A program made the position numbers and the translations under genes. The notes under the pieces are model-generated. The model saw nothing but the letters and a program-made list of their open reading frames with translations. It had not been told where the DNA came from and made no database searches. Positions 10,646-20,596 of a stretch of 64,000 nucleotides of DNA are shown in pieces. The stretch comes from Salegentibacter echinorum (GTDB taxonomy: Bacteria; Bacteroidota; Bacteroidia; Flavobacteriales; Flavobacteriaceae). Each line of letters starts with the position of its first letter. Within the stretch, counting starts at the first letter, position 1. The stretch is from positions 248,001 to 312,000 of the forward strand of contig NZ_FQVT01000002.1 in the NCBI RefSeq assembly GCF_900129445.1, in the 5' to 3' direction.

Positions 10646-12055
10646 TTAATATCCGGGGTTTTGTTCCAGCTGGTTATTTGCAGTTAGCACTTGCAGCGGG
10701 ATTGGTTTTATAAATTGATCTTTATTGGTTAATGAGGCTTTCAGCTCAAAAGCATTAATATCCCCATATTCGTGAAATCTTATCAGGTCAAACCAACCTT
10801 CTCCATTTTCAAAAAACAGTTCCAGCAGTTTTTCTTCTCTTACATCTTCCAATATTTCTGAGGCAGTACCGGTTTCTTTTGGCATTACTCCGGCACGCTC
10901 GCGAATAGTGTTTAATGCCATTACAGCAGCATCAAGGTCACCACCTTTACGAACTTCGGCTTCTGCAAAAATCAAATAGATTTCTGCCAAACGCAGGTGA
11001 TAATTAGTATTTACCTGTCCGTTTATAAAGCTTTCATTAGGATATTTAGCATTTCTGTTATTTCCCTGGGTAGCTTCAGAATAGGCAAATAAAAATCGTG
11101 GGTCATAGCCTGTTCCCATTCCGGTAAGGTCGCCCGCGCCTTCAACCTGCTTATTAGCGAGGCTGTCTAATTGTGCGCTGGGATTCGTTTTCTTTATTTG
11201 GTACATAGCCACGCCACCTTCTGATCCTGAACCTGCAAAAGGAGCAAAAATTACTTCCGAAGAATTCATCTGATTTGCGAAAATACTGGCATAATCTGCT
11301 TCAAGGTTATACCCTTCTTCATTATTTATCACTTCCATCGCCAGGTTTGAAGCTGTTTCAAAGTCGCCGGCATATAATTTTACTTTTGCCAATAGCGCTT
11401 TTGCTGCCAGACTACCGCCATAATAATGTGGCACATTCTTAGGCCCGAAGTTGATGGCATATTCTAAATCTTCAAATATCTGGTTATACGTTTCCTGCAC
11501 GCTATTCCTGGTCTGTGCATCTACTTCCTGGGAAAATGAAGTTTGCAATACAATCCCAATTGGCGAGGATAGATCGTAAAACTGTCCAAAGTTGCGCAAG
11601 AGCTTAAAACTTGCAAAGGCGCGATTAAATTTTGCCTGGGCAATAAGTTCTTTTTGTTTTTCTTCGGAAATATTATCGGCTTTACCAGCTTCAACTTCGC
11701 GAATTAGGAAGTTTGCCTGATTTATAATTTTATAATGCGCATTGTAAACCGTGGTTAAATTAGGGTTTTGAACGGGAATTTCGTTTTCTCCAAATCCACC
11801 ACTACCGGAAAGCTGGGAAATAAAATCACCCTCATTACCTTCGGCTCCCAGTAGAATTGGATAATAACCCAGTTTAAATTCCCTCCAGCCAGAATAAACG
11901 CCATTTAAAACCTGTTGTGCAGATTTCCCGTCGCGAATTACATTCTCATCTGTAAGTTGGTTTATTGGTTTTACATCGTCTATGCTGCAACTTGCCAGGC
12001 TTCCTACGGCGAGTAGGAGTACCATAAATTGTTTTTTATATCTATTAAATATCAT
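10646..12055 (-). CDS. SusD/RagB family nutrient-binding lipoprotein
   Basis: The 469-residue protein has a lipobox (SLASC, Cys 23), an N-terminal SusD-like region (ENVIRDGKSAQQVLNGVYSGW), tetratricopeptide-like helices and the C-terminal SusD signature RLAEIYLIFAEAEVRKGG with GWFDLIRFHEYGD. SusD lids the SusC transporter at the cell surface and binds substrate. Ligand specificity cannot be read. The start is 11 bases after the SusC stop, so the two are co-transcribed. Confidence 0.93.
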   Translation of the reverse strand: MIFNRYKKQFMVLLLAVGSLASCSIDDVKPINQLTDENVIRDGKSAQQVLNGVYSGWREFKLGYYPILLGAEGNEGDFISQLSGSGGFGENEIPVQNPNLTTVYNAHYKIINQANFLIREVEAGKADNISEEKQKELIAQAKFNRAFASFKLLRNFGQFYDLSSPIGIVLQTSFSQEVDAQTRNSVQETYNQIFEDLEYAINFGPKNVPHYYGGSLAAKALLAKVKLYAGDFETASNLAMEVINNEEGYNLEADYASIFANQMNSSEVIFAPFAGSGSEGGVAMYQIKKTNPSAQLDSLANKQVEGAGDLTGMGTGYDPRFLFAYSEATQGNNRNAKYPNESFINGQVNTNYHLRLAEIYLIFAEAEVRKGGDLDAAVMALNTIRERAGVMPKETGTASEILEDVREEKLLELFFENGEGWFDLIRFHEYGDINAFELKASLTNKDQFIKPIPLQVLTANNQLEQNPGY

Positions 12056-12066
12056 CTTGCTATTTT

Positions 12067-15000
12067 TTAAAATTGTAATTGAACTCCCAGGCTATATGAT
12101 TTGGCTAATGGGTAAGGATCTTCGTTGTTAGCGCCATCGGTAATGGTTCCCCTTTCAGAAAAACTCTCGGGATCTACGCCCGGCCAATCGGTAACGGTAA
12201 ATAAATTAGACCCGGAAATAAATACTGAAAGATTTTTAATGTTAAGCGCTTTCAGAAAATCTTCATCAAAATTGTAGGCCAGTTGAAGATATTTCAATCT
12301 TAAGTATGAAGAATCATACATATACCGGTCGTTTAATCGTGCATTTCTGGAAGGATCGGTATAAATAGTCCGGGCATACCTGGCATCGGGATTTTCGGGT
12401 GTCCAGGTGTTTAATGCGTATTCCTCTAGTTTATTTGGTCCTAAATAATTTGCCGGCTGGCTGGTAATTGCACTCCACACAGATTCTGCGCCTACCGAAT
12501 ATTGGAAATATGAGGAAAGACTAATGTTCTTAAAGCTGAATTTAGTATTAAAACCACCAAAGAAATCGGGTTCAATAGAACCAATCTTTACCCTATCTCG
12601 TGTAGTGATCTCGCCATCGCCGTTGGTGTCTTTAAACATAAAATCACCTACGCCCAGAGAAGCTCTATCATATTGACCGGTTGGTGCATTGGCGTTAAGT
12701 TCATCTACTTCTTCCTGCGTTTCTAAAATTTTAGCTACTTCATATCCTTTTATGGTACCTACAGGTTCTCCTTCTATGTAATAATCTAAATTATATTGAT
12801 TAATGTTGGCACCGTTTAAGCTTTCCAATACATTCCGGTTGTAAGCCCAGTTGGCATCCAAACTCCAGGTAAAATCTTGCGTACGTATAATATCGCCACC
12901 CAAAGAAATTTCCATTCCTTCATTAGACACGTCCATTAAGTTAGAAACATAGTTAGACGGCCCTAACTCATAAGGAATTGGTGTTGGCGCCAGGGCACCT
13001 TCGGTATCTCTTTTATACACATCTATACTTCCGCGTAAGCGATAATCTAAAAGGTTCCAGTCTAAACCAACATTTATTTCTTTGGTGGTTTCCCAGCCTA
13101 CATCCCTATTTGGTAAAGTATTGGAAGCTACAATAGCAGTACTGCCACCATAAAGATCACTAGAGGTGGTTGAAAAGAATTGCAGGTAAGCAAAGTTTCT
13201 AATGTTTGCCGAACCTACTTTCCCGATACTCGCTCTTAATTTCAGGTTATTTACAGACTTATTATTTTTTAAGAAATCTTCGTTGGCAATATTCCAACCG
13301 GCAGAAAGGGATGGGAAATAACCTCTTTTATTGCCGGGACCAAACTTTGAAGAAGCATCTGTCCTAAAGTTTAAGGTCGCTGTGTACCTGTCTTTATAGT
13401 CATAGCTTAACCTGGAGAAAAAAGAATTGATCCCGTTCTCTGAGTCGCTATTATTATAACCTAAGACCTCTTCGGCAGAGCCGGGATTAATTAAAATATC
13501 CTCATCGGGGAAACCAAGATAGAAATAACTTTCTGTATTGATTTCTGTTCTATCCCAGGCATATCCTGCTAAAAGATCGAAATTATGATCTGCCAGGGCA
13601 AAAGTATAATTAGCAGTTAGGTTTGTAGTAAGGTTGGTTGAAGTACTTTTTGAAGTCGTTAAATAAGAATTATTTGGTGCTCCAAAATTAGTTAGGGTTG
13701 ATCCCGGTGTGAAAATTGAACTATTCCTATCAAAAAAGGCTGCATTTATTTCAGCTTTTAAATTTAGGTTTTTTAATGCCTCTACTTCTAAATATCCGTT
13801 TCCTATAAAATTATAGTTTTTAGACTTGTTCTTATGTTGCAACCTTGCTACCGGGCTGGGCTCAAAAGTTGGGAAACCAAATTGATAATCTGGTAAAGGA
13901 ATTAATTCTCCATTATCATCACGGAATGGGAAATCTGGCCGGGCCAAAATATTGGCGGTATTCACATTATATTGTCCATCTTGAGCACCTTCTCCAGATT
14001 CAGATTTGTTATAACCAAGGTTTAAGGAAACTCCTGCAGTAACCCTATCGCTAATATCTGTATTCACCGCTGCACGGGTATTATACAATTTAAACTCGTC
14101 GTTTATCACCAAACCTTCCTGGTCACTTCCAGAAATTCCAAAGGTGTAATTGGTATTTTCACTTCCACCGCTAATTCCAAAATTTGCCTGATTGGTAATT
14201 GCAAAATCTCGATAAACCTCGTCATTAAAGTTAATATCCTCATCTCCAAATCGATCGTCCAGAAGTCCGTTGTAAGAAAATGCTCCGGTGGCGGGGTCAA
14301 AAGGGACATCGGCTAAGTTGGCAAGATCAAAACCGGTATAAAACGGCAATCTTCCACTGTTTACAGCAGGAACACTATTGGAAATAAGCCCGTCGTAAAA
14401 ATTCTTATATTGTTTTGAATTCAGCGGGTCTAAAGTATTAATGGGTTGTGCAATGGTAGTATTATAGCTAAAATTAATACTTGGTTTTTGATTATTCTCC
14501 CCGCTTTTTGTCTTTACAATTACTACACCATTAGCTCCTCTGGACCCATAAATGGCCGTGGCCGCTGCATCTTTTAAGATATCTATGCTTTCAATATTAT
14601 CTGGGCTAATGGCCAACAATGGGTTGCTGGTGCCGCCGCTAAAAGTACCCGGCAAAGCATCTATATTAAAAGGAACCCCGTCTATAACATATAAAGGCTG
14701 ATTTAAACTTCCGGATAAAGGAGAAGTGTATCCCCTAATATTTAACCGAATTGGCGCCCCGGGACGTCCGGTATTTTGAGAAACCTGTACCCCTTTTGCC
14801 AAACCACCCAGCGCACGGTCAAAACCAATAGTACCGGTAGAAGTATTTTCTATGTCACCAGAGCCAATTGATGATACCGCCCCAGAAACCGCGCTTCGTT
14901 TTTGCTTTCCATAACCAATGAGGACAACCTGGTCCAATTCTCCTAACTCTGCGATTAGTTGGATATCAACTTTAATCCTTCCGGCCAAGGCAACTTCTTC

Positions 15001-15561
15001 TTTCTTAAAGCCCAAATATGAAAAGATTAACGTTTGGTCGGTATCCTGAACTTTAAGTCGGTATTCCCCCTCTTCATTCGTGGCGGTTCCCATATTGGTA
15101 GATTTCTCAATAACTGCCACACCGTAAAGCGGATTTCCATCTTTATCGGTCACCCTTCCGGTTACTACAATCTCCTGCGCTTTAATTTCGTTTACTACAG
15201 GTAAAGCTTTAGATATAATAATTTGATTCTTAAAAACTTCATATTTATTATCGGTACCCTTAAAAAGATATTTAAGCACATTGCTCAACTTCTCTTTCTC
15301 TACATCTAAGCTAATCCTTTTGGTAAGTCCCAATTCTTCCTGATTATAAAAAAACCTGAAATTTGTCTGATTTTCTATAGCGTTAAACACTTCTAGCATA
15401 TTCGCATTACGCACGTGAATATCTACATTCACATCCTGGGCATAACCTCCTGCCTTAATTTGCAGAAAACAACAGATAAATAGAAAATAAGTGAGTTTCA
15501 TCTTTAAATCGGGCTTTAGCAATACATTTGCAAATCCCCTTAAATTAAATGGTTTTTTCAT
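12067..15561 (-). CDS. SusC/RagA family TonB-linked outer-membrane transporter with STN domain
   Basis: The 1164-residue receptor has, in order: a signal peptide ending near GGYAQD (about residue 42), an STN signalling domain (about 45-118), a carboxypeptidase-regulatory-like repeat (about 130-200, VTGRVTDKDGNPLYGVAV), the TonB plug (about 213-350, with PLYVIDGVPF and DAAATAIYGSRGANGVV) and a large beta-barrel ending in SLGVQLQF. The STN domain passes a ligand signal to the FecR anti-sigma encoded directly upstream, so the receptor controls its own expression. No glycosidase or peptidase lies in the locus, so the substrate is unknown. Confidence 0.95.
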   Translation of the reverse strand: MKKPFNLRGFANVLLKPDLKMKLTYFLFICCFLQIKAGGYAQDVNVDIHVRNANMLEVFNAIENQTNFRFFYNQEELGLTKRISLDVEKEKLSNVLKYLFKGTDNKYEVFKNQIIISKALPVVNEIKAQEIVVTGRVTDKDGNPLYGVAVIEKSTNMGTATNEEGEYRLKVQDTDQTLIFSYLGFKKEEVALAGRIKVDIQLIAELGELDQVVLIGYGKQKRSAVSGAVSSIGSGDIENTSTGTIGFDRALGGLAKGVQVSQNTGRPGAPIRLNIRGYTSPLSGSLNQPLYVIDGVPFNIDALPGTFSGGTSNPLLAISPDNIESIDILKDAAATAIYGSRGANGVVIVKTKSGENNQKPSINFSYNTTIAQPINTLDPLNSKQYKNFYDGLISNSVPAVNSGRLPFYTGFDLANLADVPFDPATGAFSYNGLLDDRFGDEDINFNDEVYRDFAITNQANFGISGGSENTNYTFGISGSDQEGLVINDEFKLYNTRAAVNTDISDRVTAGVSLNLGYNKSESGEGAQDGQYNVNTANILARPDFPFRDDNGELIPLPDYQFGFPTFEPSPVARLQHKNKSKNYNFIGNGYLEVEALKNLNLKAEINAAFFDRNSSIFTPGSTLTNFGAPNNSYLTTSKSTSTNLTTNLTANYTFALADHNFDLLAGYAWDRTEINTESYFYLGFPDEDILINPGSAEEVLGYNNSDSENGINSFFSRLSYDYKDRYTATLNFRTDASSKFGPGNKRGYFPSLSAGWNIANEDFLKNNKSVNNLKLRASIGKVGSANIRNFAYLQFFSTTSSDLYGGSTAIVASNTLPNRDVGWETTKEINVGLDWNLLDYRLRGSIDVYKRDTEGALAPTPIPYELGPSNYVSNLMDVSNEGMEISLGGDIIRTQDFTWSLDANWAYNRNVLESLNGANINQYNLDYYIEGEPVGTIKGYEVAKILETQEEVDELNANAPTGQYDRASLGVGDFMFKDTNGDGEITTRDRVKIGSIEPDFFGGFNTKFSFKNISLSSYFQYSVGAESVWSAITSQPANYLGPNKLEEYALNTWTPENPDARYARTIYTDPSRNARLNDRYMYDSSYLRLKYLQLAYNFDEDFLKALNIKNLSVFISGSNLFTVTDWPGVDPESFSERGTITDGANNEDPYPLAKSYSLGVQLQF

Positions 15562-15613
15562 AATTTTGATAAGATTTAATTAATTAACTTCTAGGTTGGT
15601 TAAATCGATTTTG

Positions 15614-15637
15614 GAAGGGATGTTGGCGCATCCCTTC
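15614..15637. terminator. Hairpin between fecR and susC
   Basis: GAAGGGATG (15614-15622) pairs with CATCCCTTC (15629-15637), nine base pairs with a six-base loop. On the minus strand, the transcribed one, the following T run is poor, so it may only attenuate or protect the transcript and set different levels of anti-sigma and receptor. Confidence 0.5.
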
Positions 15638-15654
15638 TTTTGGTTTTTCACACG

Positions 15655-16770
15655 TTACGGTTTGGTTATCACAATTTTATTATCTTCTTTTTCATACTTA
15701 AAATCTTTATATTTCTGAAAGGTTTGTAATACCTCATCTATACTTTTAGTCTCAAAACTCGCACTAATTTTTAGTTCGTTTAGAGCTTTGTAATTATTTT
15801 CTATACTAACATTAAACTGTCTTTCCAGCTTATTTTTAATTACTTCGAAAGAATCATTTACAAAGATGATTTTTCCATCTATCCAGGCCAGGTATTTCGC
15901 TGGTTTTACTTCGGAAACCTGCATGCCGGTATTGGTGATTTCTGCAAGTTGATTAGGGCTTAAAACCACCGATTCTTCTTTAGATTTATCATTTGATTTT
16001 GAAGTGGCTGAAACCTTTCCGGAAACCAATAAAGTCCTGGTTTTATCATCATCTTTATAAGCCGTCATATTAAAGGCGGTACCTAAAACCTCAACCTGCA
16101 TTTGATTGGAAACCACTTTAAACGGCCTGCTGGTATCGCGGGCTACCTTAAAGTAAGCTTCTCCTTCCAAAAACACTTTTCTGTCTCCTTTTTCTAGAAA
16201 AGCCACGGGATATTTTAATTCGGTGCCGGCATTTAGAGTAACCTCAGAACCATCGGTAAGACTTACTTCATAAGTTTTTCCAAAAGGCACTCTTAAAGTG
16301 TTGTATTTTAATTCTTTTTTCGAAACTCTGGCGCTTTTCTTATAAACCAACTTATTCTGCTCTTCTTTCAACATAACCGCTTCGCCAGAGAAGAAACTAC
16401 TTCCGTCTCCATCCATCACTTCCAGGCTGCCGTCTTCCAATTCTAAAGTGATTTGATTGGATTCATTAAAATTATTTTGATTTTCCAAATTAAAATAGGC
16501 GAAAATTCCACCAAGGATCACTGCAGCAAACACCGCGGCGTATTTTAGAAAAGCAAAACTTTTACTTCTTCTTTTCTTTTCGGTTTCCCCTATAACAGCC
16601 GGGGCTTTAGCTTTTGGAACATAATTACGATCTATTAAATATTGAGTCTTTATAAAAGACTTATATTTTTCCTGATTGGCTTTAACTTTCAACCATTTTT
16701 CCAGTTGCTCCATTTCTAATGCAGAAGCCTCGTTGTTCAAATATTTGATGATAATCTTTTCCATATCCAT
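15655..16770 (-). CDS. FecR family anti-sigma factor
   Basis: The 371-residue protein has a cytoplasmic N-terminal helical region that would bind the sigma factor (about 1-72), one membrane segment (about 76-94), a periplasmic FecR domain (LRVPFGKTYEVSLTDGSEVTLNAG and AYFKVARDTSRPFKV) and a C-terminal DUF4974 domain, which receives the signal from the STN domain. It sits between its sigma gene (divergent, 90 bases away) and its receptor gene. ATG at 16770 and 16764 are both possible starts. Confidence 0.93.
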   Translation of the reverse strand: MDMEKIIIKYLNNEASALEMEQLEKWLKVKANQEKYKSFIKTQYLIDRNYVPKAKAPAVIGETEKKRRSKSFAFLKYAAVFAAVILGGIFAYFNLENQNNFNESNQITLELEDGSLEVMDGDGSSFFSGEAVMLKEEQNKLVYKKSARVSKKELKYNTLRVPFGKTYEVSLTDGSEVTLNAGTELKYPVAFLEKGDRKVFLEGEAYFKVARDTSRPFKVVSNQMQVEVLGTAFNMTAYKDDDKTRTLLVSGKVSATSKSNDKSKEESVVLSPNQLAEITNTGMQVSEVKPAKYLAWIDGKIIFVNDSFEVIKNKLERQFNVSIENNYKALNELKISASFETKSIDEVLQTFQKYKDFKYEKEDNKIVITKP

Positions 16771-16860
16771 AGGCTATGATGATTTTAATTTTATTTACCC
16801 TTAACTTTTTTTTAATTTTTTTTAATATACATATCTTGGCTTAAATTTTTCCCTATAAAA

Positions 16861-17439
16861 ATGACCGATAAAGATTTCTCAAAAGCCCTTAAGGAAGGTA
16901 ACAGGCAGGCCTATGGAAGACTGTTTGAGAAATATTACCAACCCCTTTGTGCTTTCATAAAACCTTACACCAGGGATTGGGACACCGCCAAAGAAATTGT
17001 GCAATCGGCATTTATTACTATTTGGCAAAAAAGGGAAAGTTTAGATATTGATACTTCTTTGAAAAGTTATTTATATAAAACGGCCTATAATTCTTTTCTA
17101 CAAATGCAGCGTAGAAAAAAAAAGCAGGAAAAACTATCGCATCGGCTCAAGGAAGAGGCTCTACGGGCAGAAATTGAAATAGATGAAGAGTTGCAGGAGC
17201 GAAAAATCAAGAAACTTCGAGAAGTTATAGAAGACTTACCAATCAGGTGCAAGCAGGTTTTAAAACTTAAACAACAAGGTTATAAGTATAGGGAAATTGC
17301 CGAAAAATTAGAGCTTTCAGTAAAATCTGTAGAATCTCAAATGCGTATCGCCTACCAAAAAATTAGGGAGGAGTTTGAAGATGATCCCAGCTTTTTTATT
17401 ATTGTACTTCAAACCTTGCCGCTTTTGGATGAGGAATAG
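16861..17439 (+). CDS. RNA polymerase ECF sigma factor (Bacteroidota FecI-like)
   Basis: The 192-residue protein has sigma region 2 (about 10-80: YGRLFEKYYQPLCAFI, AKEIVQSAFITIWQKR) and region 4 (about 120-175: LPIRCKQVLKLKQQGYKYREIAEKL and VKSVESQMRIAYQKIRE). It is transcribed divergently from fecR and susCD, so it probably directs transcription of that locus when the receptor binds its ligand. The C-terminal hydrophobic tail FFIIVLQTLPLLDEE is a common feature of these flavobacterial sigma factors. Confidence 0.93.
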   Translation: MTDKDFSKALKEGNRQAYGRLFEKYYQPLCAFIKPYTRDWDTAKEIVQSAFITIWQKRESLDIDTSLKSYLYKTAYNSFLQMQRRKKKQEKLSHRLKEEALRAEIEIDEELQERKIKKLREVIEDLPIRCKQVLKLKQQGYKYREIAEKLELSVKSVESQMRIAYQKIREEFEDDPSFFIIVLQTLPLLDEE

Positions 17440-17679
17440 AACTTAAAAAATTTTTCTCCCGCTAAAAACGCATTATTTCATTCTAATTTTAAAGATGATT
17501 GTAAATTATCATTAAAAAGCATTCTTAAAAATTAACATTATATTAACGTTTGCTTTATAATGGTTTTTCAGTTTTTCATGCTCATAGGGCTGTAATCTGG
17601 AATCAGAAATACAAAATTAACCACATCACATTTATTTCTTCCGGAGAAAAAACACCTAATTAATCCTAAAATTTACACT

Positions 17680-20418
17680 ATGAAGCAGCGTTTTTTATTC
17701 AGAATTTTTACTTATGTTTTTCTTTTTGGTTTCCTGGCCAGTTATGCACAGGAAGATAATTTTGAACATATAAAGTCAAAAAAAGGAATAGAAGAATATA
17801 CTTATAAACCTAATGATCTTCAGGTTTTACTAATTCAGGATCAAGCTGCGCCGGTGGTAACAGTACAGGTTACTTATCACGTAGGTTCTAAGCACGAAGT
17901 TCCCGGTAATACCGGTTCTACCCATCTGCTGGAGCATTTAATGTTTAAAGGCACCCCAAAATATAATCCCGAAACCACAACCGTGACCAATGTTTTGCAA
18001 AATATTGGTGCCAATCTTAATGCGACTACCTGGAACGACAGGACCAATTATTATGAAACTATTCCCAGTGATTATCTTGGCCTCGCCTTAGATGTGGAAG
18101 CAGACAGGATGCGAAATGCTTTGCTGTTACCCGAGTATAAGGAAGCTGAAATGACCGTGGTTAGAAACGAATTTGAGCGAGGGGAAAATAATCCAAACAG
18201 CATTCTCTCTAAAGAGGTATGGGCTACCGCTTTTATGGCTCATTCCTACCATCACTCTACGATTGGTTGGAAATCTGATATTGAAAATGCGCCCAATGAA
18301 AAACTCAGGGAATTTTACGATACCTATTACTGGCCAAATAACGCCACACTTTCTATCATTGGAGACTTTGAAAAAGATGAAGCTTTTAAATTAATCGATA
18401 AACATTTTGGGAAAGTAGCTAAGGCGCCGCATGGATTTCCGCAGCCTTATACCGAGGAGACCGAACAAACCGGTCCCCGTCAAATCACGGTGAAAAAACC
18501 CGGACAAACCGGCGTTGTAATTACCGCTTTTAAGGCTCCCGGAAGAATGCACGAGGATCACCCGGCTTTGGGAGTTTTAAATATGATTCTTAGTAATGGT
18601 GCCTCTTCAATTTTGAATAAAACCTTTACAGACACCGGCAAAGCTTTATATGCTTATAGCCAGCTTAGTAATTTTAAAGATCACAATTTAATGACCCTTG
18701 GCTTAGGCTTATCACCAAATTTTGAGCACGAAGAAGCCAAAAAGGAATTACTGGCTCTAGTAGATTCTGTTAAAACACACGGAGTAACAAAAAGCGATTT
18801 AGAGCGGGTGGTAGATGCTACTGTGGCACAGAATAAAATGAGCCGGGACGGTTCCTTTGCCATTGCAGGAGCATTAAATGAAGCGATTGCCGTTGGCGAC
18901 TGGACAGATTATATTACCAGGGTTGACAAACTAAAAGCCGTCACTACCGAAGACGTGCAACGTGTGGCCAAAAAATACCTGGATGTTGACCAAAGCACCA
19001 GCGGATTTTTTATTCCGAAGAATAACCAGGGTGGTAATGCAAAGCCGAAAGAATCAGCTGAATCATTTCAGAAGAACTTGAATGATAAGCAATTTTACAG
19101 AAATCCTGAAGCAGCCAAAACCGGGCTTAAAACCACAAAACAGAACTTTGATGTCCTTCCGAAGAAAAATTCTTTTGATTACAAAAGACAAAATGTGGGC
19201 AGCATAGACCTTGTTACGGTAAAAACTGCGGTAAATGATTTTATTACCGTAAACGGAAGTTTTAATGCCGGGGAATACGCTGCCGAAAAAAGCAATCTTG
19301 CTTCTATAACTGCGGCAATGCTTTCTAAAGGAACGTCTAATAAAGATAAATATGAGTTTTCTGAAGCGCTGGAAAAAATGGGAACCAACATTAGTTTCTA
19401 CGCGGGAGATTTTAAAACAGGATTCTATTTTAAAACGCTAAATGAAAATAGCGATGCGGTAATTAAATTATTAGCCGAAGCACTATTTGAGCCTGCATTT
19501 AAAAAAGAGGAACTGGAGCTTATCAAAAAGCAATATGTAGGAAACTTAAAAAACCGATTGGATGATCCTGCAACTCTGGGCCAAATTGAATTGTCGCAAA
19601 CCCTATATCCTAAGGGCCATCCCAACTACTCCAAAAGTCTGGAAGAACAAATAAAAGATGTAAAAAGTATTAGCCTGGAAGATGTAAAAACTTTTCACAA
19701 GTCGCACTATATGAACGTGCCTATGCATACGGTAATTGTAGGGGATGTTGAAGAGGCTAAAATTACAGAGTCACTAAAGCAAAACTTTCCAGATGCAAAA
19801 AAAGAAGCAAGTAAGTTAAGTTTTGATTCTAAAGCAGTTAAATCTAAAAAAGAGGTGACCAAAACCATTCAGGTGCCAGAAAAACCAAGTGCCGATTTAA
19901 CTATCGCTCAATATACAGGCCTCACAAAAAATGATGCCGATTATTTGGCAATGAAAGTGGGTACTTACGCCCTGGGTGGCGGATTTGCCGGTAGATTAAT
20001 GCAGGAAGTTCGGGATAAAGAAGGGCTTACTTACGGTATCTATGCCAACCAGTCTGGCAACACTTTTACCGATGGATACTGGAGGGTTAATGCTTCTTTT
20101 AACCCAGATTTAATTGAAAAAGGAGAAACCTCCAGCTTTAGGGAAATTAATAAATGGATAGAAGAAGGAATTACAAAAGAAGAGCTAAAAAATAAAAAAA
20201 CCAATATTATTGGCTCTTTTAAGGTATCTCTTTCCACAACAGGTGGCATGGCACGTACAATTTTACAATATTTGCAAGAGGGAAAAGATCCTTCTTATAT
20301 CGCAAAATATCCTGAAGAAATAGATAATTTGAATCTAAAGGAAGTGAACACTGCGATAAAAAAGTATATTAAGCCGGGGCAGTTTATTATTATCAAGGCT
20401 GGCTCTCTTAAAGAGTAA
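17680..20418 (+). CDS. M16 family zinc metallopeptidase (two-domain, periplasmic)
   Basis: A signal peptide (about residues 1-24, ending SYAQ) precedes an active M16 domain with the inverted zinc motif HLLEH (His 82) and the downstream Glu in RNEFERGENNP. A second, inactive M16 half follows from about residue 490 and includes the conserved R-Y pair region GGGFAGRLMQEVRDKEGLTYG. At 912 residues it is a full two-domain protein. Family members degrade peptides in the periplasm; substrate unknown. No operon partner is evident. Confidence 0.92.
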   Translation: MKQRFLFRIFTYVFLFGFLASYAQEDNFEHIKSKKGIEEYTYKPNDLQVLLIQDQAAPVVTVQVTYHVGSKHEVPGNTGSTHLLEHLMFKGTPKYNPETTTVTNVLQNIGANLNATTWNDRTNYYETIPSDYLGLALDVEADRMRNALLLPEYKEAEMTVVRNEFERGENNPNSILSKEVWATAFMAHSYHHSTIGWKSDIENAPNEKLREFYDTYYWPNNATLSIIGDFEKDEAFKLIDKHFGKVAKAPHGFPQPYTEETEQTGPRQITVKKPGQTGVVITAFKAPGRMHEDHPALGVLNMILSNGASSILNKTFTDTGKALYAYSQLSNFKDHNLMTLGLGLSPNFEHEEAKKELLALVDSVKTHGVTKSDLERVVDATVAQNKMSRDGSFAIAGALNEAIAVGDWTDYITRVDKLKAVTTEDVQRVAKKYLDVDQSTSGFFIPKNNQGGNAKPKESAESFQKNLNDKQFYRNPEAAKTGLKTTKQNFDVLPKKNSFDYKRQNVGSIDLVTVKTAVNDFITVNGSFNAGEYAAEKSNLASITAAMLSKGTSNKDKYEFSEALEKMGTNISFYAGDFKTGFYFKTLNENSDAVIKLLAEALFEPAFKKEELELIKKQYVGNLKNRLDDPATLGQIELSQTLYPKGHPNYSKSLEEQIKDVKSISLEDVKTFHKSHYMNVPMHTVIVGDVEEAKITESLKQNFPDAKKEASKLSFDSKAVKSKKEVTKTIQVPEKPSADLTIAQYTGLTKNDADYLAMKVGTYALGGGFAGRLMQEVRDKEGLTYGIYANQSGNTFTDGYWRVNASFNPDLIEKGETSSFREINKWIEEGITKEELKNKKTNIIGSFKVSLSTTGGMARTILQYLQEGKDPSYIAKYPEEIDNLNLKEVNTAIKKYIKPGQFIIIKAGSLKE

Positions 20419-20492
20419 TATGAATTTTTGTAAACAGTAGTGATGTTAAACCTTCAACTGTCAAATTCAATGTTAAAGGTTTCCAAGATAGA

Positions 20493-20550
20493 GACCTCAC
20501 AGGCCCGCATAATTATCGGTACTGTGAGGTCTGCCCCTTAGGGCGTTTTC
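20493..20550 (+). terminator. Compound hairpin terminator after the M16 peptidase
   Basis: GACCTCACAG (20493-20502) pairs perfectly with CTGTGAGGTC (20522-20531). A second hairpin GCCC...GGGC (20533-20544) leads into a T-rich tail. The first stem shares its core with hairpins elsewhere in the window. Confidence 0.65.
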
Positions 20551-20596
20551 TGTTTTTATAAATAAATACAGATATTCAAAAAGAATACTATAGAAT

